A stretch of DNA of 62,893 nucleotides from Achromobacter aegrifaciens (GTDB taxonomy: Bacteria > Pseudomonadota > Gammaproteobacteria > Burkholderiales > Burkholderiaceae_B), in assembly GCF_902859735.1 (NCBI RefSeq), contig NZ_CADIJY010000023.1, positions 1 to 62,893 of the forward strand. The letters run 5' to 3'. Of this stretch, positions 7,845 through 16,883 are shown one piece after another. Both the position numbers and the translations under genes were made by a program. The stretch's first letter is position 1; each line of letters begins with the position of its first letter. The notes under the pieces were generated by a model. That model made no database searches and was not told where the DNA came from. It worked only from the letters and a program-made list of their open reading frames with translations.

Positions 7845-9148
7845 TGACGTTTTCCTCCAAATTTCAGGATGCGGGCGGACTGCCCTTCTTCGGCGAGCGC
7901 TTCCGCGACACTGGCTTCGATCACGTCCAGGCCCTTGCCGAGCAGCTCTTCCTCGATGGTCAGCGCGGGCAGCAGCTTGAGCACTTCATCGTGCGCGCCC
8001 GAGGTCTCGATCACGACGCCTTTCTTGAAGGCGTTCTGCGCGATGCGGTTGGCCAGCGCGGGCGTGGCGTTGCACACCAGGCCCTGGATCAGGCCGCGGC
8101 CGCGCACCGACAGGCCGGCGTTGGGATAGCTGTGAACCAGGTTCTCCAGCCAGTCGCGCACCTGGCGCTCCTTGCGCTGGATTTCGGTGGCGAAGGCGGT
8201 GTTGGCCCAATAGGTTTCCAGCGCCTGCGCGGCCGTGACGAAGGCCAGGTTGTTGCCGCGGAAGGTGCCGCTGTGGGCGCCGGGTTTCCAGATGTCCAGC
8301 TCGGGCTTCATCAGCACCAGCGACATCGGCAGGCCGAAGCCCGACAGCGATTTCGACAGGGTAATGATGTCGGGGCGGATACCCGCGGACTCGAAACTGA
8401 AGAACGTGCCGGTGCGCCCGCAGCCAACCTGGATGTCGTCCACGATCAGCAGCATGTCGTGGCGCTTGCACAGCTTTTCCAGTTCCTTCAGCCAGCGCAG
8501 CGTCGCCACGTTGACGCCGCCTTCGCCCTGCACCGTTTCCACGATGACGGCCGCCGGCTTGTCCATGCCGCTGCTGGGATCTTCCAGCATGCGTTCAAGA
8601 TAGGCCATGGTGTCCACGTCCGGACCGAAGTATCCGTCGTAGGGCATGAAGGTGGTGTTGCCCAGCGCATAGCCGGACGCGTCGCGGAACTTCATATTGG
8701 CCGTCACCGCCAACGAGCCGCCGCTCACGCCATGGAAACCATGGGTGAAAGAGATGACGTTGGGACGTCCCTTCACCTGGCGCGCGATCTTCAGCGCGGC
8801 TTCAACCGCGTTGGTGCCGGTGGGACCGGTGAACTGCAAGGTGTATTGCCAGTTCCGCGGCTTGAGCAGCACGCGGTCCACCGTCTCCAGGAAACGCTTC
8901 TTCGCGCTGGTGGCCATGTCCAGGCCATGCACCACGCCGTCCGACTGGACGTACTCCAGCAGCTTTTCCTTGAGAACAGGATTGTTGTGGCCATAGTTCA
9001 GCGTGCCGGCGCCGCTGAAGAAATCGATGTATTCGGTGCCGTCCTCATCGATCAGGGTCGAGCCCCTGGCCTGGCTGAATATCACGGGGAACGACCGGAT
9101 GTAGCCCCGTACCTCCGACTCCATCCGGTCAAAGATCTTCAAGTCCAT
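7841..9148 (-). CDS. ectB: L-2,4-diaminobutyrate transaminase (ectoine synthesis)
   Basis: EctB is a class III PLP aminotransferase that makes 2,4-diaminobutyrate from aspartate semialdehyde and glutamate, the first step of ectoine synthesis. The 435-residue protein has the expected GPTGTNAVEAALK phosphate-binding loop, the IVDDIQVGCGRTG cofactor region and the catalytic lysine in LSKSLSGFG. A strong ribosome binding site (GGGAGG) precedes the ATG. A 123-bp spacer with a hairpin separates it from ectA, while it overlaps ectC by 4 bp. No ectoine-linked aspartokinase gene (ask_ect) is in this cluster. Confidence 0.97.
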   Translation of the reverse strand: MDLKIFDRMESEVRGYIRSFPVIFSQARGSTLIDEDGTEYIDFFSGAGTLNYGHNNPVLKEKLLEYVQSDGVVHGLDMATSAKKRFLETVDRVLLKPRNWQYTLQFTGPTGTNAVEAALKIARQVKGRPNVISFTHGFHGVSGGSLAVTANMKFRDASGYALGNTTFMPYDGYFGPDVDTMAYLERMLEDPSSGMDKPAAVIVETVQGEGGVNVATLRWLKELEKLCKRHDMLLIVDDIQVGCGRTGTFFSFESAGIRPDIITLSKSLSGFGLPMSLVLMKPELDIWKPGAHSGTFRGNNLAFVTAAQALETYWANTAFATEIQRKERQVRDWLENLVHSYPNAGLSVRGRGLIQGLVCNATPALANRIAQNAFKKGVVIETSGAHDEVLKLLPALTIEEELLGKGLDVIEASVAEALAEEGQSARILKFGGKRQ

Positions 9149-9198
9149 GATTAATCCTCCCTTTTCATCTCATGAGTGGACGGACGGCCAGAACCCTT

Positions 9199-9220
9199 CC
9201 GGGTGCGCTTGCGCATCCGG
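9199..9220 (-). other. Hairpin in the ectA-ectB spacer
   Basis: A 10-bp stem (CCGGGTGCGC with GCGCATCCGG, one G-T pair) closes a 2-nt loop in the 123-bp untranslated spacer. It has no T tract, so it is more likely a message-processing or stability element than a full terminator. Confidence 0.45.
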
Positions 9221-9271
9221 ATCGGCCAACCATCCCGGTAATTCGATAAGACCGCTGGGCTTGCGCCGCCC

Positions 9272-9832
9272 CTAGGGGGCTGGCAAGGCGAACGGACCTA
9301 TCCTCAACAACATCTCGTCGTCATGGTCCGCGCCGCCGAAAAGCTGCCGGTCGAAGAACGGCTGCTCGGAGACGTGGGCGCCGAGTTCGCTGGCCAGGCC
9401 GGCAAAGCTGCGGCGCGATGCCTGGTTGTCAGGCCCCACCGTGGTTTCGAGATAGCGGACATGCTCGAGACCCTTGCGGCGCAAGAGCTCGCGGAGCATG
9501 GCGCGGCCCAGTCGATGGCCGCGTGCGCGGGTGTGCACCGCGACCTGCCAGACAAACAAGGTGTCGGGCCGGTCCGGGATCACGTATGCGGAGATAAAAC
9601 CGTCGATGCGTCCGCCGGCGCTTTCGGCCAGGACGCAGGTGTCGCGGAAATGCTCAGCGAGGAGCAGGTACGCGTAGAGGGAATTCAGGTCGAGCGGCGG
9701 GCACTCGGAAATGAGGCGGTGGATGGCGGCGCCGTCTTTGCGGTCGGGCAGACGCATGGTATGGGTCTGCGCGCTGACCGCCGGCGCCACGGCACTTGAG
9801 AGGGTTGGGGTATCCAGTTCGGTTTTCTTCAT
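9272..9832 (-). CDS. ectA: L-2,4-diaminobutyrate N-acetyltransferase
   Basis: EctA is a GNAT-family enzyme that transfers acetyl from acetyl-CoA to the gamma-amino group of 2,4-diaminobutyrate. The 186-residue protein has the family pattern: [19 protein letters not shown] near residue 50, then the acetyl-CoA loop [16 protein letters not shown] and the [16 protein letters not shown] segment conserved in EctA. The N-terminal 25 residues are a variable extension. Its ATG overlaps the stop codon of the MarR gene upstream (ATGA), so regulator and enzyme are translated as a coupled pair. Confidence 0.95.
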   Translation of the reverse strand: MKKTELDTPTLSSAVAPAVSAQTHTMRLPDRKDGAAIHRLISECPPLDLNSLYAYLLLAEHFRDTCVLAESAGGRIDGFISAYVIPDRPDTLFVWQVAVHTRARGHRLGRAMLRELLRRKGLEHVRYLETTVGPDNQASRRSFAGLASELGAHVSEQPFFDRQLFGGADHDDEMLLRIGPFALPAP

Positions 9833-10377
9833 GCAACGATTCCCGATTCAGGGGGTGCCCCGCCCGTGGGCACTTCAAGGATGGGCGAAGACACGTCGCC
9901 ATGCGTGTCGACGGCGGCCTGGCCGTCCTGCTCCATGAGCGCCACGATGCGCTCCAGGGACAGCGTGATGGTGGCCTGTTCCAGTTCGGGCAAGGCATTG
10001 AGCGCGTCGGCCAGATGCTTTTGCAGCGGCGACGGCGCGCCTTGCGCCAGTTCGCGGCCCGCGTCCGTGGCCGTGACGAATACGATGCGACGGTCTTCGC
10101 GGCCGCGTTCGCGGCGGATCAAGCCCTTGTCTTCCAGGCGATCCAGGATCCCGACCACGGTGCTGGGACTGACGTGCATTTCGCGGCTGATCGCGGTGGC
10201 CGTCATCGGACCGTTGGCGATCACGGTGCGCAGGCACATCAGTTGCGGCGCCGTAATGTGGCTGACGGCGGACAACTGGCGCGAATGCAAGGCGATGGAA
10301 CGCGTGATGCGGCGCAGGGCCCGCAAGATGCGCAAATCGTATTGCTGTGCAGGGTCGGATTTCGCAGTGTCAGTCAT
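9829..10377 (-). CDS. ectR: MarR-family regulator of the ectoine operon
   Basis: This 182-residue winged-helix protein has the MarR core ([16 protein letters not shown], then [16 protein letters not shown] and the wing [18 protein letters not shown]). The start MTDTAKSDP was chosen because it sits directly after a good promoter and operator; the longer frame runs through both. It is the first gene of the ect operon and overlaps ectA by 4 bp, matching the EctR type known from other ectoine producers. The palindrome over its own promoter suggests autoregulation. Being in the operon, its level would rise with ectoine synthesis. Confidence 0.9.
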   Translation of the reverse strand: MTDTAKSDPAQQYDLRILRALRRITRSIALHSRQLSAVSHITAPQLMCLRTVIANGPMTATAISREMHVSPSTVVGILDRLEDKGLIRRERGREDRRIVFVTATDAGRELAQGAPSPLQKHLADALNALPELEQATITLSLERIVALMEQDGQAAVDTHGDVSSPILEVPTGGAPPESGIVA

Positions 10378-10399
10378 GGGAAAACGTGTTCGGTCAAAT

Positions 10400-10417
10400 T
10401 CATTTCTACACAAATGA
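10400..10417. promoter_or_regulatory. Palindromic operator over the ect promoter (probable EctR site)
   Basis: A perfect 6-bp inverted repeat with a 6-bp spacer (TCATTT-N6-AAATGA) overlaps the -10 box and the expected start point. Size and position fit a MarR-family dimer site that blocks RNA polymerase. Confidence 0.65.
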
Positions 10418-10442
10418 TATGCGCACGATTCATTCCCGTCAA
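10414..10442 (-). promoter_or_regulatory. Sigma-70-like promoter of ectRABCD
   Basis: On the minus strand, TTGACG (10442-10437) and TATCAT (10419-10414) are separated by exactly 17 bp. The start codon of ectR lies about 30 bp downstream. Both hexamers are close to consensus, so strong intrinsic activity kept down by a repressor is expected. Confidence 0.75.
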
Positions 10443-10568
10443 ACAAAAATCCCGTTGCGTGATGTAAGTAAATGAGCGCCGAATTGCGGGAATTGGCAGC
10501 GAATTTCAAGGACTTACCTGCGAGCGAGCTTGCCTGAACCGTCACGCGCTCTAGGTGGAACCCCTTAT

Positions 10569-10584
10569 AAAAACATATGTTTTT
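10569..10584. promoter_or_regulatory. 16-bp AT-rich palindrome upstream of the RpiR gene
   Basis: AAAAACATATGTTTTT is a perfect 16-bp palindrome in an AT-rich island (10561-10620) inside GC-rich DNA, 53 bp before the rpiR-type start codon. It is a likely regulator binding site. A TTGATT hexamer at 10589-10594 lies just after it, but no clear -10 box could be assigned. Confidence 0.5.
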
Positions 10585-10636
10585 TTATTGATTCAAGATT
10601 TATCATCTGTTTTTTTACAGCCTCTTCCCGCCGTAC

Positions 10637-11566
10637 ATGCCCTTGCCGTCCGACCTCCTCCTGACCCTCCAGGAAAAACTGGAACAACTGCCGCCGGAAC
10701 TGCAGCGGGCGGCGCATTGGGTCGTGGCGCACCCCGCCGAGGTCGGCCTGTGGTCCATGCGGCGCCAGGCCCAGACCCTGGGCGTGGCGCCGGCAACCAT
10801 GCTGCGGCTGGCGCGGGCCGTCGGCTTTTCCAGCTACGAGGATTTCCGTCAGCCCTTCCAGCAGGCCCTGGCAGGGCAGGCCGCGCCGGGACTGCGCGAG
10901 CGCGCCGCCGCGCTGCAGGCCGCGGCGGGCGAACCCGCGGCGCCCGGGCACGACGTGCTCACCGACTATCAGGTTCGGGCCATGAGCTCCGTCTGCGCGC
11001 TGAACCCGCCCTCCGCCTTCGACGCCGCGGTGCAGACCCTGCTGGAAGCCAGGCAGGTCGGCTTCCTGGGCACGCGCTCAGCCTTCGGCATTGCCTTCCA
11101 GATGCGCTACGCCTACCAGCTGGTGCGGCGCAACAGCGTGCTCATAGACGGCCTGGGCGGCGCGCCCGCCGAGCAAGCCGACAACCTGGGACCCGGCGAC
11201 GCGCTGATCGTGATCTCGCAGGCGCCCTATCCCACCGCCACCGTGCAACTGGCCCGCCAGGCCGCGCAGCGCGGCGTGGCGCTGATCGCGCTGACCGATG
11301 ACCCCTTGTCGCCGCTGGCGGTCGACGCCCGCCACACCCTGCGCTTCGCGCCTCCTGACCGCGAAGGCGTGCGGGCCCGCCCGGCGCGCCAGGGGCCCGG
11401 GTCGTTCTTCCACACCACCGCCGGCCTGCTGGGCCTGGCGGAGCACCTGATCGCCCGCCTGACCGCGCGCGGCGGCGAGGAGGTGCTGAACCGGCTGACC
11501 GAAGTGGAACAGCGCCTGCTCAACGACAACGTTTACTGGAGCGCGCCGCCGCGCCGCCCCGCCTGA
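10637..11566 (+). CDS. RpiR/MurR-family transcriptional regulator (HTH + SIS)
   Basis: The 309-residue protein has an N-terminal HTH_6 domain (residues about 5-80, with LGVAPATMLRLARAVGFSSY as the recognition part) and a SIS domain (about 115-260) that in this family senses phosphosugars or related ligands. It starts the plus-strand block of aminotransferase and TRAP transporter and is 48 bp from the aminotransferase gene, so it is the likely local regulator. The ligand is unknown. RpiR relatives without a sugar-linked neighbour often control amino-acid or amine uptake genes, which fits the aminotransferase next door. Confidence 0.88.
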   Translation: MPLPSDLLLTLQEKLEQLPPELQRAAHWVVAHPAEVGLWSMRRQAQTLGVAPATMLRLARAVGFSSYEDFRQPFQQALAGQAAPGLRERAAALQAAAGEPAAPGHDVLTDYQVRAMSSVCALNPPSAFDAAVQTLLEARQVGFLGTRSAFGIAFQMRYAYQLVRRNSVLIDGLGGAPAEQADNLGPGDALIVISQAPYPTATVQLARQAAQRGVALIALTDDPLSPLAVDARHTLRFAPPDREGVRARPARQGPGSFFHTTAGLLGLAEHLIARLTARGGEEVLNRLTEVEQRLLNDNVYWSAPPRRPA

Positions 11567-11614
11567 CATCCCGTCCGGATTCGCCTTCAACCTCCTGCAC
11601 TGCGGAATTGCCCC

Positions 11615-12955
11615 ATGAGCCACACCCATGTCATGCATCGTTCATTGCGCCAGACGCCTCCCGTCGCGGTCCGCGGCCAGGGCGTGTGGGTCTACGACAG
11701 CGCCGGCCGCTCCTACCTCGACGGTTCGGGCGGCGCGGCGGTCTCCTGCCTGGGACACAACCACCCCGACATCCAGGCCGCCATGCATGCGCAGATCGAC
11801 GCGCTGGCCTATGCCCACACCAGCTTTTTCACGACCGAGGTCGCGGAGCAATTGGCCGAGCGCCTGGTGGCCGATGCGCCGCCGGGCATTTCCCATGCCT
11901 ACTTCGTCTCGGGCGGCTCGGAAGCGGTCGAAGCCGCGCTGAAAATGGCGCGGCAGTACTTCGTGGAAATCGGCCAGCCGGAACGCCGCCACATCGTCGC
12001 GCGGCGCCAGAGCTATCACGGCAACACGCTGGGCGCGCTGGCGGTGGGCGGCAATGCCTGGCGCCGCGCGCAGTTCGCGCCGCTGTTGATCGAGGTCGAG
12101 CACGTGTCGCCCTGCTACGCCTACCGCGACCAGCGCGAGGGCGAAAGCCCCGAGCAATACGGCGAGCGCCTGGCGCAGGAACTGGAACAGACCTTCGAGC
12201 GCCTGGGTCCGGGCACGGTGATGGCTTTCGTGGCCGAACCCGTGGTCGGCGCCACCGCCGGCGCCGTCACGGCTGTGCCGGGTTATTTCCGCCGCGTCCG
12301 CGAAGTCTGCGACCGTCACGGCGTGCTGCTGATCGCCGACGAGGTCATGTGCGGCATGGGCCGCACCGGCACGCTGTACGCAGTGGAACAGGAAGGCGTC
12401 ACGCCTGACCTGATCACCATCGCCAAGGGCCTGGGCGGCGGCTATCAGCCGATCGGCGCGGTGATGGTGCAGCAGCGCATCGTGGATGCCATGCAGCAAG
12501 GCAGCGGCTTCTTCCAGCATGGCCACACCTATCTGGGCCATGCGATTGCCTGCGCCGCGTCGCTCGCCGTGCAGGAGGTGATCCGGCGCGACGGCCTGCT
12601 GGCGCGCGTGCAAGCGCAGGGCGCAGGCTTGCGCCAGCGGCTGGAGAGCGCGCTGGGCGCGCATCCGCACGTCGGCGACATCCGCGGCCGCGGCCTCTTC
12701 ATGGGCATCGAGCTGGTGCAGGACCGCGCCAGCAAGCAGACCTTCGACCCCGCGCTGTCGCTGCACGCGCGCATCAAGCGCGAAGCCATGGCGCTCGGTT
12801 TGATGGTCTACCCGATGGGCGGCACCATCGACGGCCGCCACGGCGACCACGTGCTGCTCGCCCCGCCCTTCATCATCTCCGACGATGAACTGGACCAGTT
12901 GACCGAACGTCTGAGCGGCGCCATCGACGCCGCCATCGCGCAGGCGCGCGCCTAG
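11615..12955 (+). CDS. Class III PLP-dependent aminotransferase
   Basis: This 446-residue enzyme belongs to the family that includes omega-amino acid:pyruvate transaminases, BioA-like enzymes and 4-aminobutyrate aminotransferases. Visible motifs are the phosphate loop region SGGSEAVEAALKMARQY, the cofactor aspartate in LIADEVMCGMGRTG, and the PLP lysine in IAKGLGGGYQPIGA. The genes around it (RpiR regulator before, TAXI-TRAP transporter after) suggest it uses an imported amino compound as donor. Because the ectoine genes are adjacent, a role as diaminobutyrate transaminase in ectoine breakdown (DoeD-like) was considered. It is not supported by other doe genes here. Confidence 0.88.
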   Translation: MSHTHVMHRSLRQTPPVAVRGQGVWVYDSAGRSYLDGSGGAAVSCLGHNHPDIQAAMHAQIDALAYAHTSFFTTEVAEQLAERLVADAPPGISHAYFVSGGSEAVEAALKMARQYFVEIGQPERRHIVARRQSYHGNTLGALAVGGNAWRRAQFAPLLIEVEHVSPCYAYRDQREGESPEQYGERLAQELEQTFERLGPGTVMAFVAEPVVGATAGAVTAVPGYFRRVREVCDRHGVLLIADEVMCGMGRTGTLYAVEQEGVTPDLITIAKGLGGGYQPIGAVMVQQRIVDAMQQGSGFFQHGHTYLGHAIACAASLAVQEVIRRDGLLARVQAQGAGLRQRLESALGAHPHVGDIRGRGLFMGIELVQDRASKQTFDPALSLHARIKREAMALGLMVYPMGGTIDGRHGDHVLLAPPFIISDDELDQLTERLSGAIDAAIAQARA

Positions 12956-13111
12956 CCGCCTGCTGCAAGCGCGGCGCAAGCGATTGCGCCGTGCCGCCCG
13001 CCTGGCGCGGGCTCGTGATGATACGCACAGGGTGCTCCGCGGCTCGCGGGGCGCACCAACCGCCGGCCAAGACCGGCAATATCACGGGGAAAAACCCCAA
13101 AAGGAGTTTGC

Positions 13112-14116
13112 ATGACCACGTCCGTCAAACACCCCTTGGGCCATCGCAACGCCTGGACGCTCGCAGCCGCGGGCCTTGCCACGGCATTGCTGTCCACGGC
13201 GCCGGCGCCCGCCGCCGCCCAACAGAAGTTCGTCAGTATCGGCACGGGCGGCGTCACCGGCGTCTACTATGCCGCCGGCGGCGCCATCTGCCGCCTGGTC
13301 AACAAGGATCGTTCCAGCCACGGCATCCGTTGCTCGGTCGAATCGACCGGCGGCTCGGTCTTCAACGCCAACACCATCAAGGCCGGCGAGCTGGACCTGG
13401 GCGTGGTGCAATCCGACGTCGGCTTCAACGCCTACAAGGGCGAAGGCCAGTTCAAGCAGGCCGGACCGTACACCAAGCTGCGCTCGGTGTTCTCCATCCA
13501 CCCCGAGCCCTTCACCGTCGTGACGCGCAAGGAAGCGAACATCAAGAGCTTCGAAGACCTCAAGGGCAAGCGCTTCAACGTCGGCAACCCCGGCTCGGGC
13601 ACGCGCGCCTCGATGGAGGAGTTGCTGAGCACCATGGGCTGGACGCTGAAGGACTTCTCGCTGGCGTCCGAACTGCGTCCCGACGAGCACGGTTCCGCGC
13701 TGTGCGACGGCAAGATCGACGGCTTCTTCTATGGCGTGGGCCACCCCTCGGCCAACATCCAGGACCCCACCACCAGCTGCGGCGCCAAGCTCGTGTCGCT
13801 GACCGGTCCCGCCGTGGACAAGCTGGTCGAGAAGTACCCGTACTACGCCCACGCCTCGATTCCGGCCGGGCTGTATCCGAACAACCCGACGGAAACCAAG
13901 ACTTACGGCGTGACCGCTACCTTCGTCACTTCCGCCGACGTGCCCGAGGCGACGGTCTACACCGTGGTCAAGGCGGTGTTCGACAACTTCGACGACTTCA
14001 AGAAGCTGCACCCCGCGTTTGCCAACCTGAAGGCGGCGGACATGGTGAAGAACGGACTGTCGGCGCCGCTGCATCCGGGCGCCGAGAAGTACTTCAAGGA
14101 AAAGGGCCTGCTCTGA
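13112..14116 (+). CDS. TAXI-family TRAP transporter solute-binding protein
   Basis: This 334-residue periplasmic receptor has an N-terminal signal peptide ending near APAAA. The mature start [25 protein letters not shown] is the TAXI signature, followed by [16 protein letters not shown] and the [15 protein letters not shown] segment. It delivers its ligand to the fused TRAP permease encoded next. A ribosome binding site (AAGGAG) precedes the ATG. Known TAXI ligands are few (for example glutamate/glutamine), so the substrate is left open. Confidence 0.92.
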   Translation: MTTSVKHPLGHRNAWTLAAAGLATALLSTAPAPAAAQQKFVSIGTGGVTGVYYAAGGAICRLVNKDRSSHGIRCSVESTGGSVFNANTIKAGELDLGVVQSDVGFNAYKGEGQFKQAGPYTKLRSVFSIHPEPFTVVTRKEANIKSFEDLKGKRFNVGNPGSGTRASMEELLSTMGWTLKDFSLASELRPDEHGSALCDGKIDGFFYGVGHPSANIQDPTTSCGAKLVSLTGPAVDKLVEKYPYYAHASIPAGLYPNNPTETKTYGVTATFVTSADVPEATVYTVVKAVFDNFDDFKKLHPAFANLKAADMVKNGLSAPLHPGAEKYFKEKGLL

Positions 14117-14264
14117 GGCCCAGGCCCAAGGGCCGCTGAAACGGCACGCATGTGTGGCCGGGTCCAACCCCGCCACGCAGGCTGCCGTCCCCTGCGCACA
14201 GCAAGCGCGGGGGCTCAACGCGCGCCGCGCCGCCGGCGCGCGCCATGACACGTAGGGGAATTTC

Positions 14265-16883
14265 ATGAATAAAGAGCCGCATACGCCGGCCCCGGACCTG
14301 GAACAGCTGGTCGCCGACGCCGACCGCGGAGGCCGCAATGTGCGCGGCCTGGCGGGCGCCACCTTGGCGGCGGGCGCGCTGATCTGGTCCCTCTTCCAGC
14401 TCTGGTACGCGTCGCCGCTGCCGTTCTCCCTGAATTGGGGCATCTTCAACGACACCGAGGCGCGCGCCCTGCACCTGGGCATCGCCATGTTCCTGGGCTA
14501 TCTGGCCTACCCCGCCAGCAAGCGCTCGGCGCGCGACCGCATGCCCTGGTACGACTGGGCGCTGGCGCTGATGGCGGGCTTCTGCGGCAGCTATCTGTAC
14601 GTCTTCTACAACGAGCTGGCGGGCCGTCCCGGCCAGCCGACCACCATGGACGTGGCCACTGCCGCGATTGGCCTGGCGCTGCTGCTGGAGGTGACGCGCC
14701 GCGCGCTCGGCCTGCCCATGACCGTGCTGGGCCTGGTGTTCGTGGCCTACGCGCTGGCCGGCCCCTGGTTGCCCGACGTGCTGGCGCACCGCGGCGCGTC
14801 GCTGGAACGCCTGATGTCGCACATGTGGCTGACAACGGAAGGCGTCTATGGCGTGGCGCTGGGCGTATCGGTGTCGTACATCTTCATCTTCGTGCTGCTG
14901 GGCTCGATGCTGGACAAGTGCGGCGCGGGCAACTACATGATGCAGGTGTCGTTCGCGCTGCTGGGGCACCTGCGCGGCGGGCCGGCCAAGGTGGCGGTGG
15001 TGTCCTCCGCCGTCAACGGCCTGGTGTCGGCGTCGTCGGTGGCCAATGTGGTGACGGGCGGCATCTTCACGATTCCGCTGATGAAGAAGGCCGGATACGG
15101 CGGCGTGCGCGCCGGGGCCATCGAGACCGCCTCGTCCGTCAACGGCCAGATCATGCCGCCCGTGATGGGCGCAGCCGCCTTTTTGATGATCGAGTATGTC
15201 GGCATTCCTTACACCGACATCATCCGCCACGCGATCCTGCCGGCCGCGATCTCCTACATCGCGCTGTTCTACATCGTCCACCTGGAAGCCCTGAAACTGG
15301 GCATCCAGCCCATGATGGCCTCGGGTCCCGCGCGCACGCCGCTGCAGAAGCTGGCCGGATGGGGCATGGGCATCAGCGGCACCTTGCTGGTGATGGGCGC
15401 GGTCTACTGGATAGGCACGGGCGTGCAGGCCGTGGCAGGCGCCGCGGCCATCTGGGTGTTGCTGGCCATCCTGGCCGTGCTCTATCTGTGGCTGCTGCGC
15501 GTGGCGGCGCGCCACCCCGACTTGCCGCAGGACATCGACATCAACCACCCCGTGCGCCCGCAACCCTGGCCCACGGTGCGCGCCGGGCTCTACTTTCTGA
15601 TTCCCATCGGCATCCTGGTCTGGTGCCTGAGCGTGGAAGAGCTGTCGGCCGGACTGTCGGCGTTCTGGGCGGCGATGGCGATGCTGTTCCAGATGGTGAC
15701 ACAGCGTCCGCTGATCGCCTGGTTCCGCAAGCAGCCGGTGTCCGCGGCCTGGCGCCACGGCTGGCGCGACGCCATCGGCGGCCTGGAGGACGGCGCCCGC
15801 AACATGATAGGCATCGCCATCGCCTGCGGCACCGCCGGGCTGATCGTGGGCGCCATCACCCTGACCGGCCTGGGCCTGCGCATGACGGCCTTCGTCGAAC
15901 TGGTGTCCATGGGCAACGTGCTGCTGATGCTGATCTTCACGGCGGTGGTGTGCCTGATCCTGGGCCTGGGCATGCCGACCACGGCCAACTACATCCTGAT
16001 GGCGACGCTGATGGCGCCCGTGGTGGTGGAGCTGGGCGCGCAGAGCGGCCTGGTGATTCCGCTGATCGCGGTGCACATGTTCGTCTTCTACTACGGCATC
16101 ATGGCCGACATCACCCCACCCGTCGGCCTGGCGACCTTCGCGGCCGCCGCCATCTCGGGCGAGGACCCGATCAAGACCGGCATCCAGGGCGTGACCTACG
16201 CGGCGCGCACGGCCATCCTGCCGTTCATGTTCGTGTTCAACCCCATGCTGCTGCTGATCGACGTCACCTACGGTTGGGAACTGGCGCTGGTCGTGACGGG
16301 CGCCACGATCGCCTCGCTGACCTTCGCCGCCGCCACCATGCGCTGGTTCCGCGTGCGCTGCACGCTGGCCGAAGTCGGCGTGCTGCTGCTGGTCACGTTC
16401 ATGCTGTTCCGTCCGGACTGGTTCATGGACCATTTCGCGCCGCGCCATGAAAGCCGTCCGGCCTCCGAGATGCAGGCCATCGCGGGCGCGCTGCCCGACA
16501 ATGGAAGGCTGACGGTGGTGCTGCGCGGCATCAACCTGGAAGGCGACGAACTGACCAAGACGGTGGCCGTTGCCCTGCCCGAATTGACGGACAACCCGGG
16601 CGGGCAGGACGCGGGCCGCAAGCGCCTGGCCGAGGCCGGACTGACACTGATGAGCCTGGGCGAGCAGACGCAGATCGGCGGCGTGCGTTTCGGCAGCCGC
16701 GCCCAGCGCGCCGGCTGGGAACAAGGCTGGGACGTGCTGGAAGTGAAGGCGCCCAACCCGCAGCGCTGGTCCGACTTCTGGGTATATGTGCCCGCGTTGC
16801 TGCTGCTGGCAGGCATGTGGGCGCGCCAGGGCCGGCGCGACGGCGGCGCCCCCGTCGGCCGGCTGCGCGCCAAGCCGGTCTGA
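14265..16883 (+). CDS. TRAP transporter fused permease (small + large subunit, DUF3394 tail)
   Basis: This 872-residue membrane protein combines the 4-helix DctQ-like part (about residues 20-170) with the DctM-like large permease (about 190-720; motifs include SSAVNGLVSASSVANVVTGG and GLGMPTTANYIL). A soluble C-terminal extension of about 120 residues resembles DUF3394, common in TAXI-type fused permeases, and ends with one last helix. It follows the TAXI receptor by 148 bp. Its stop codon abuts the stop of the convergent DUF418 gene with no base between (TGATCA). Confidence 0.93.
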   Translation: MNKEPHTPAPDLEQLVADADRGGRNVRGLAGATLAAGALIWSLFQLWYASPLPFSLNWGIFNDTEARALHLGIAMFLGYLAYPASKRSARDRMPWYDWALALMAGFCGSYLYVFYNELAGRPGQPTTMDVATAAIGLALLLEVTRRALGLPMTVLGLVFVAYALAGPWLPDVLAHRGASLERLMSHMWLTTEGVYGVALGVSVSYIFIFVLLGSMLDKCGAGNYMMQVSFALLGHLRGGPAKVAVVSSAVNGLVSASSVANVVTGGIFTIPLMKKAGYGGVRAGAIETASSVNGQIMPPVMGAAAFLMIEYVGIPYTDIIRHAILPAAISYIALFYIVHLEALKLGIQPMMASGPARTPLQKLAGWGMGISGTLLVMGAVYWIGTGVQAVAGAAAIWVLLAILAVLYLWLLRVAARHPDLPQDIDINHPVRPQPWPTVRAGLYFLIPIGILVWCLSVEELSAGLSAFWAAMAMLFQMVTQRPLIAWFRKQPVSAAWRHGWRDAIGGLEDGARNMIGIAIACGTAGLIVGAITLTGLGLRMTAFVELVSMGNVLLMLIFTAVVCLILGLGMPTTANYILMATLMAPVVVELGAQSGLVIPLIAVHMFVFYYGIMADITPPVGLATFAAAAISGEDPIKTGIQGVTYAARTAILPFMFVFNPMLLLIDVTYGWELALVVTGATIASLTFAAATMRWFRVRCTLAEVGVLLLVTFMLFRPDWFMDHFAPRHESRPASEMQAIAGALPDNGRLTVVLRGINLEGDELTKTVAVALPELTDNPGGQDAGRKRLAEAGLTLMSLGEQTQIGGVRFGSRAQRAGWEQGWDVLEVKAPNPQRWSDFWVYVPALLLLAGMWARQGRRDGGAPVGRLRAKPV

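Noticed and set aside
9272-10377. Ectoine-specific aspartokinase gene (ask_ect)
   Set aside because: It was looked for because it often accompanies ectABC; no aspartokinase frame is present in or around the cluster.
14094-16724. A minus-strand frame of 876 codons opposite the TRAP permease
   Set aside because: It runs exactly antisense to a clear permease; the translation is a His/Gln/Arg-rich string with no domain.
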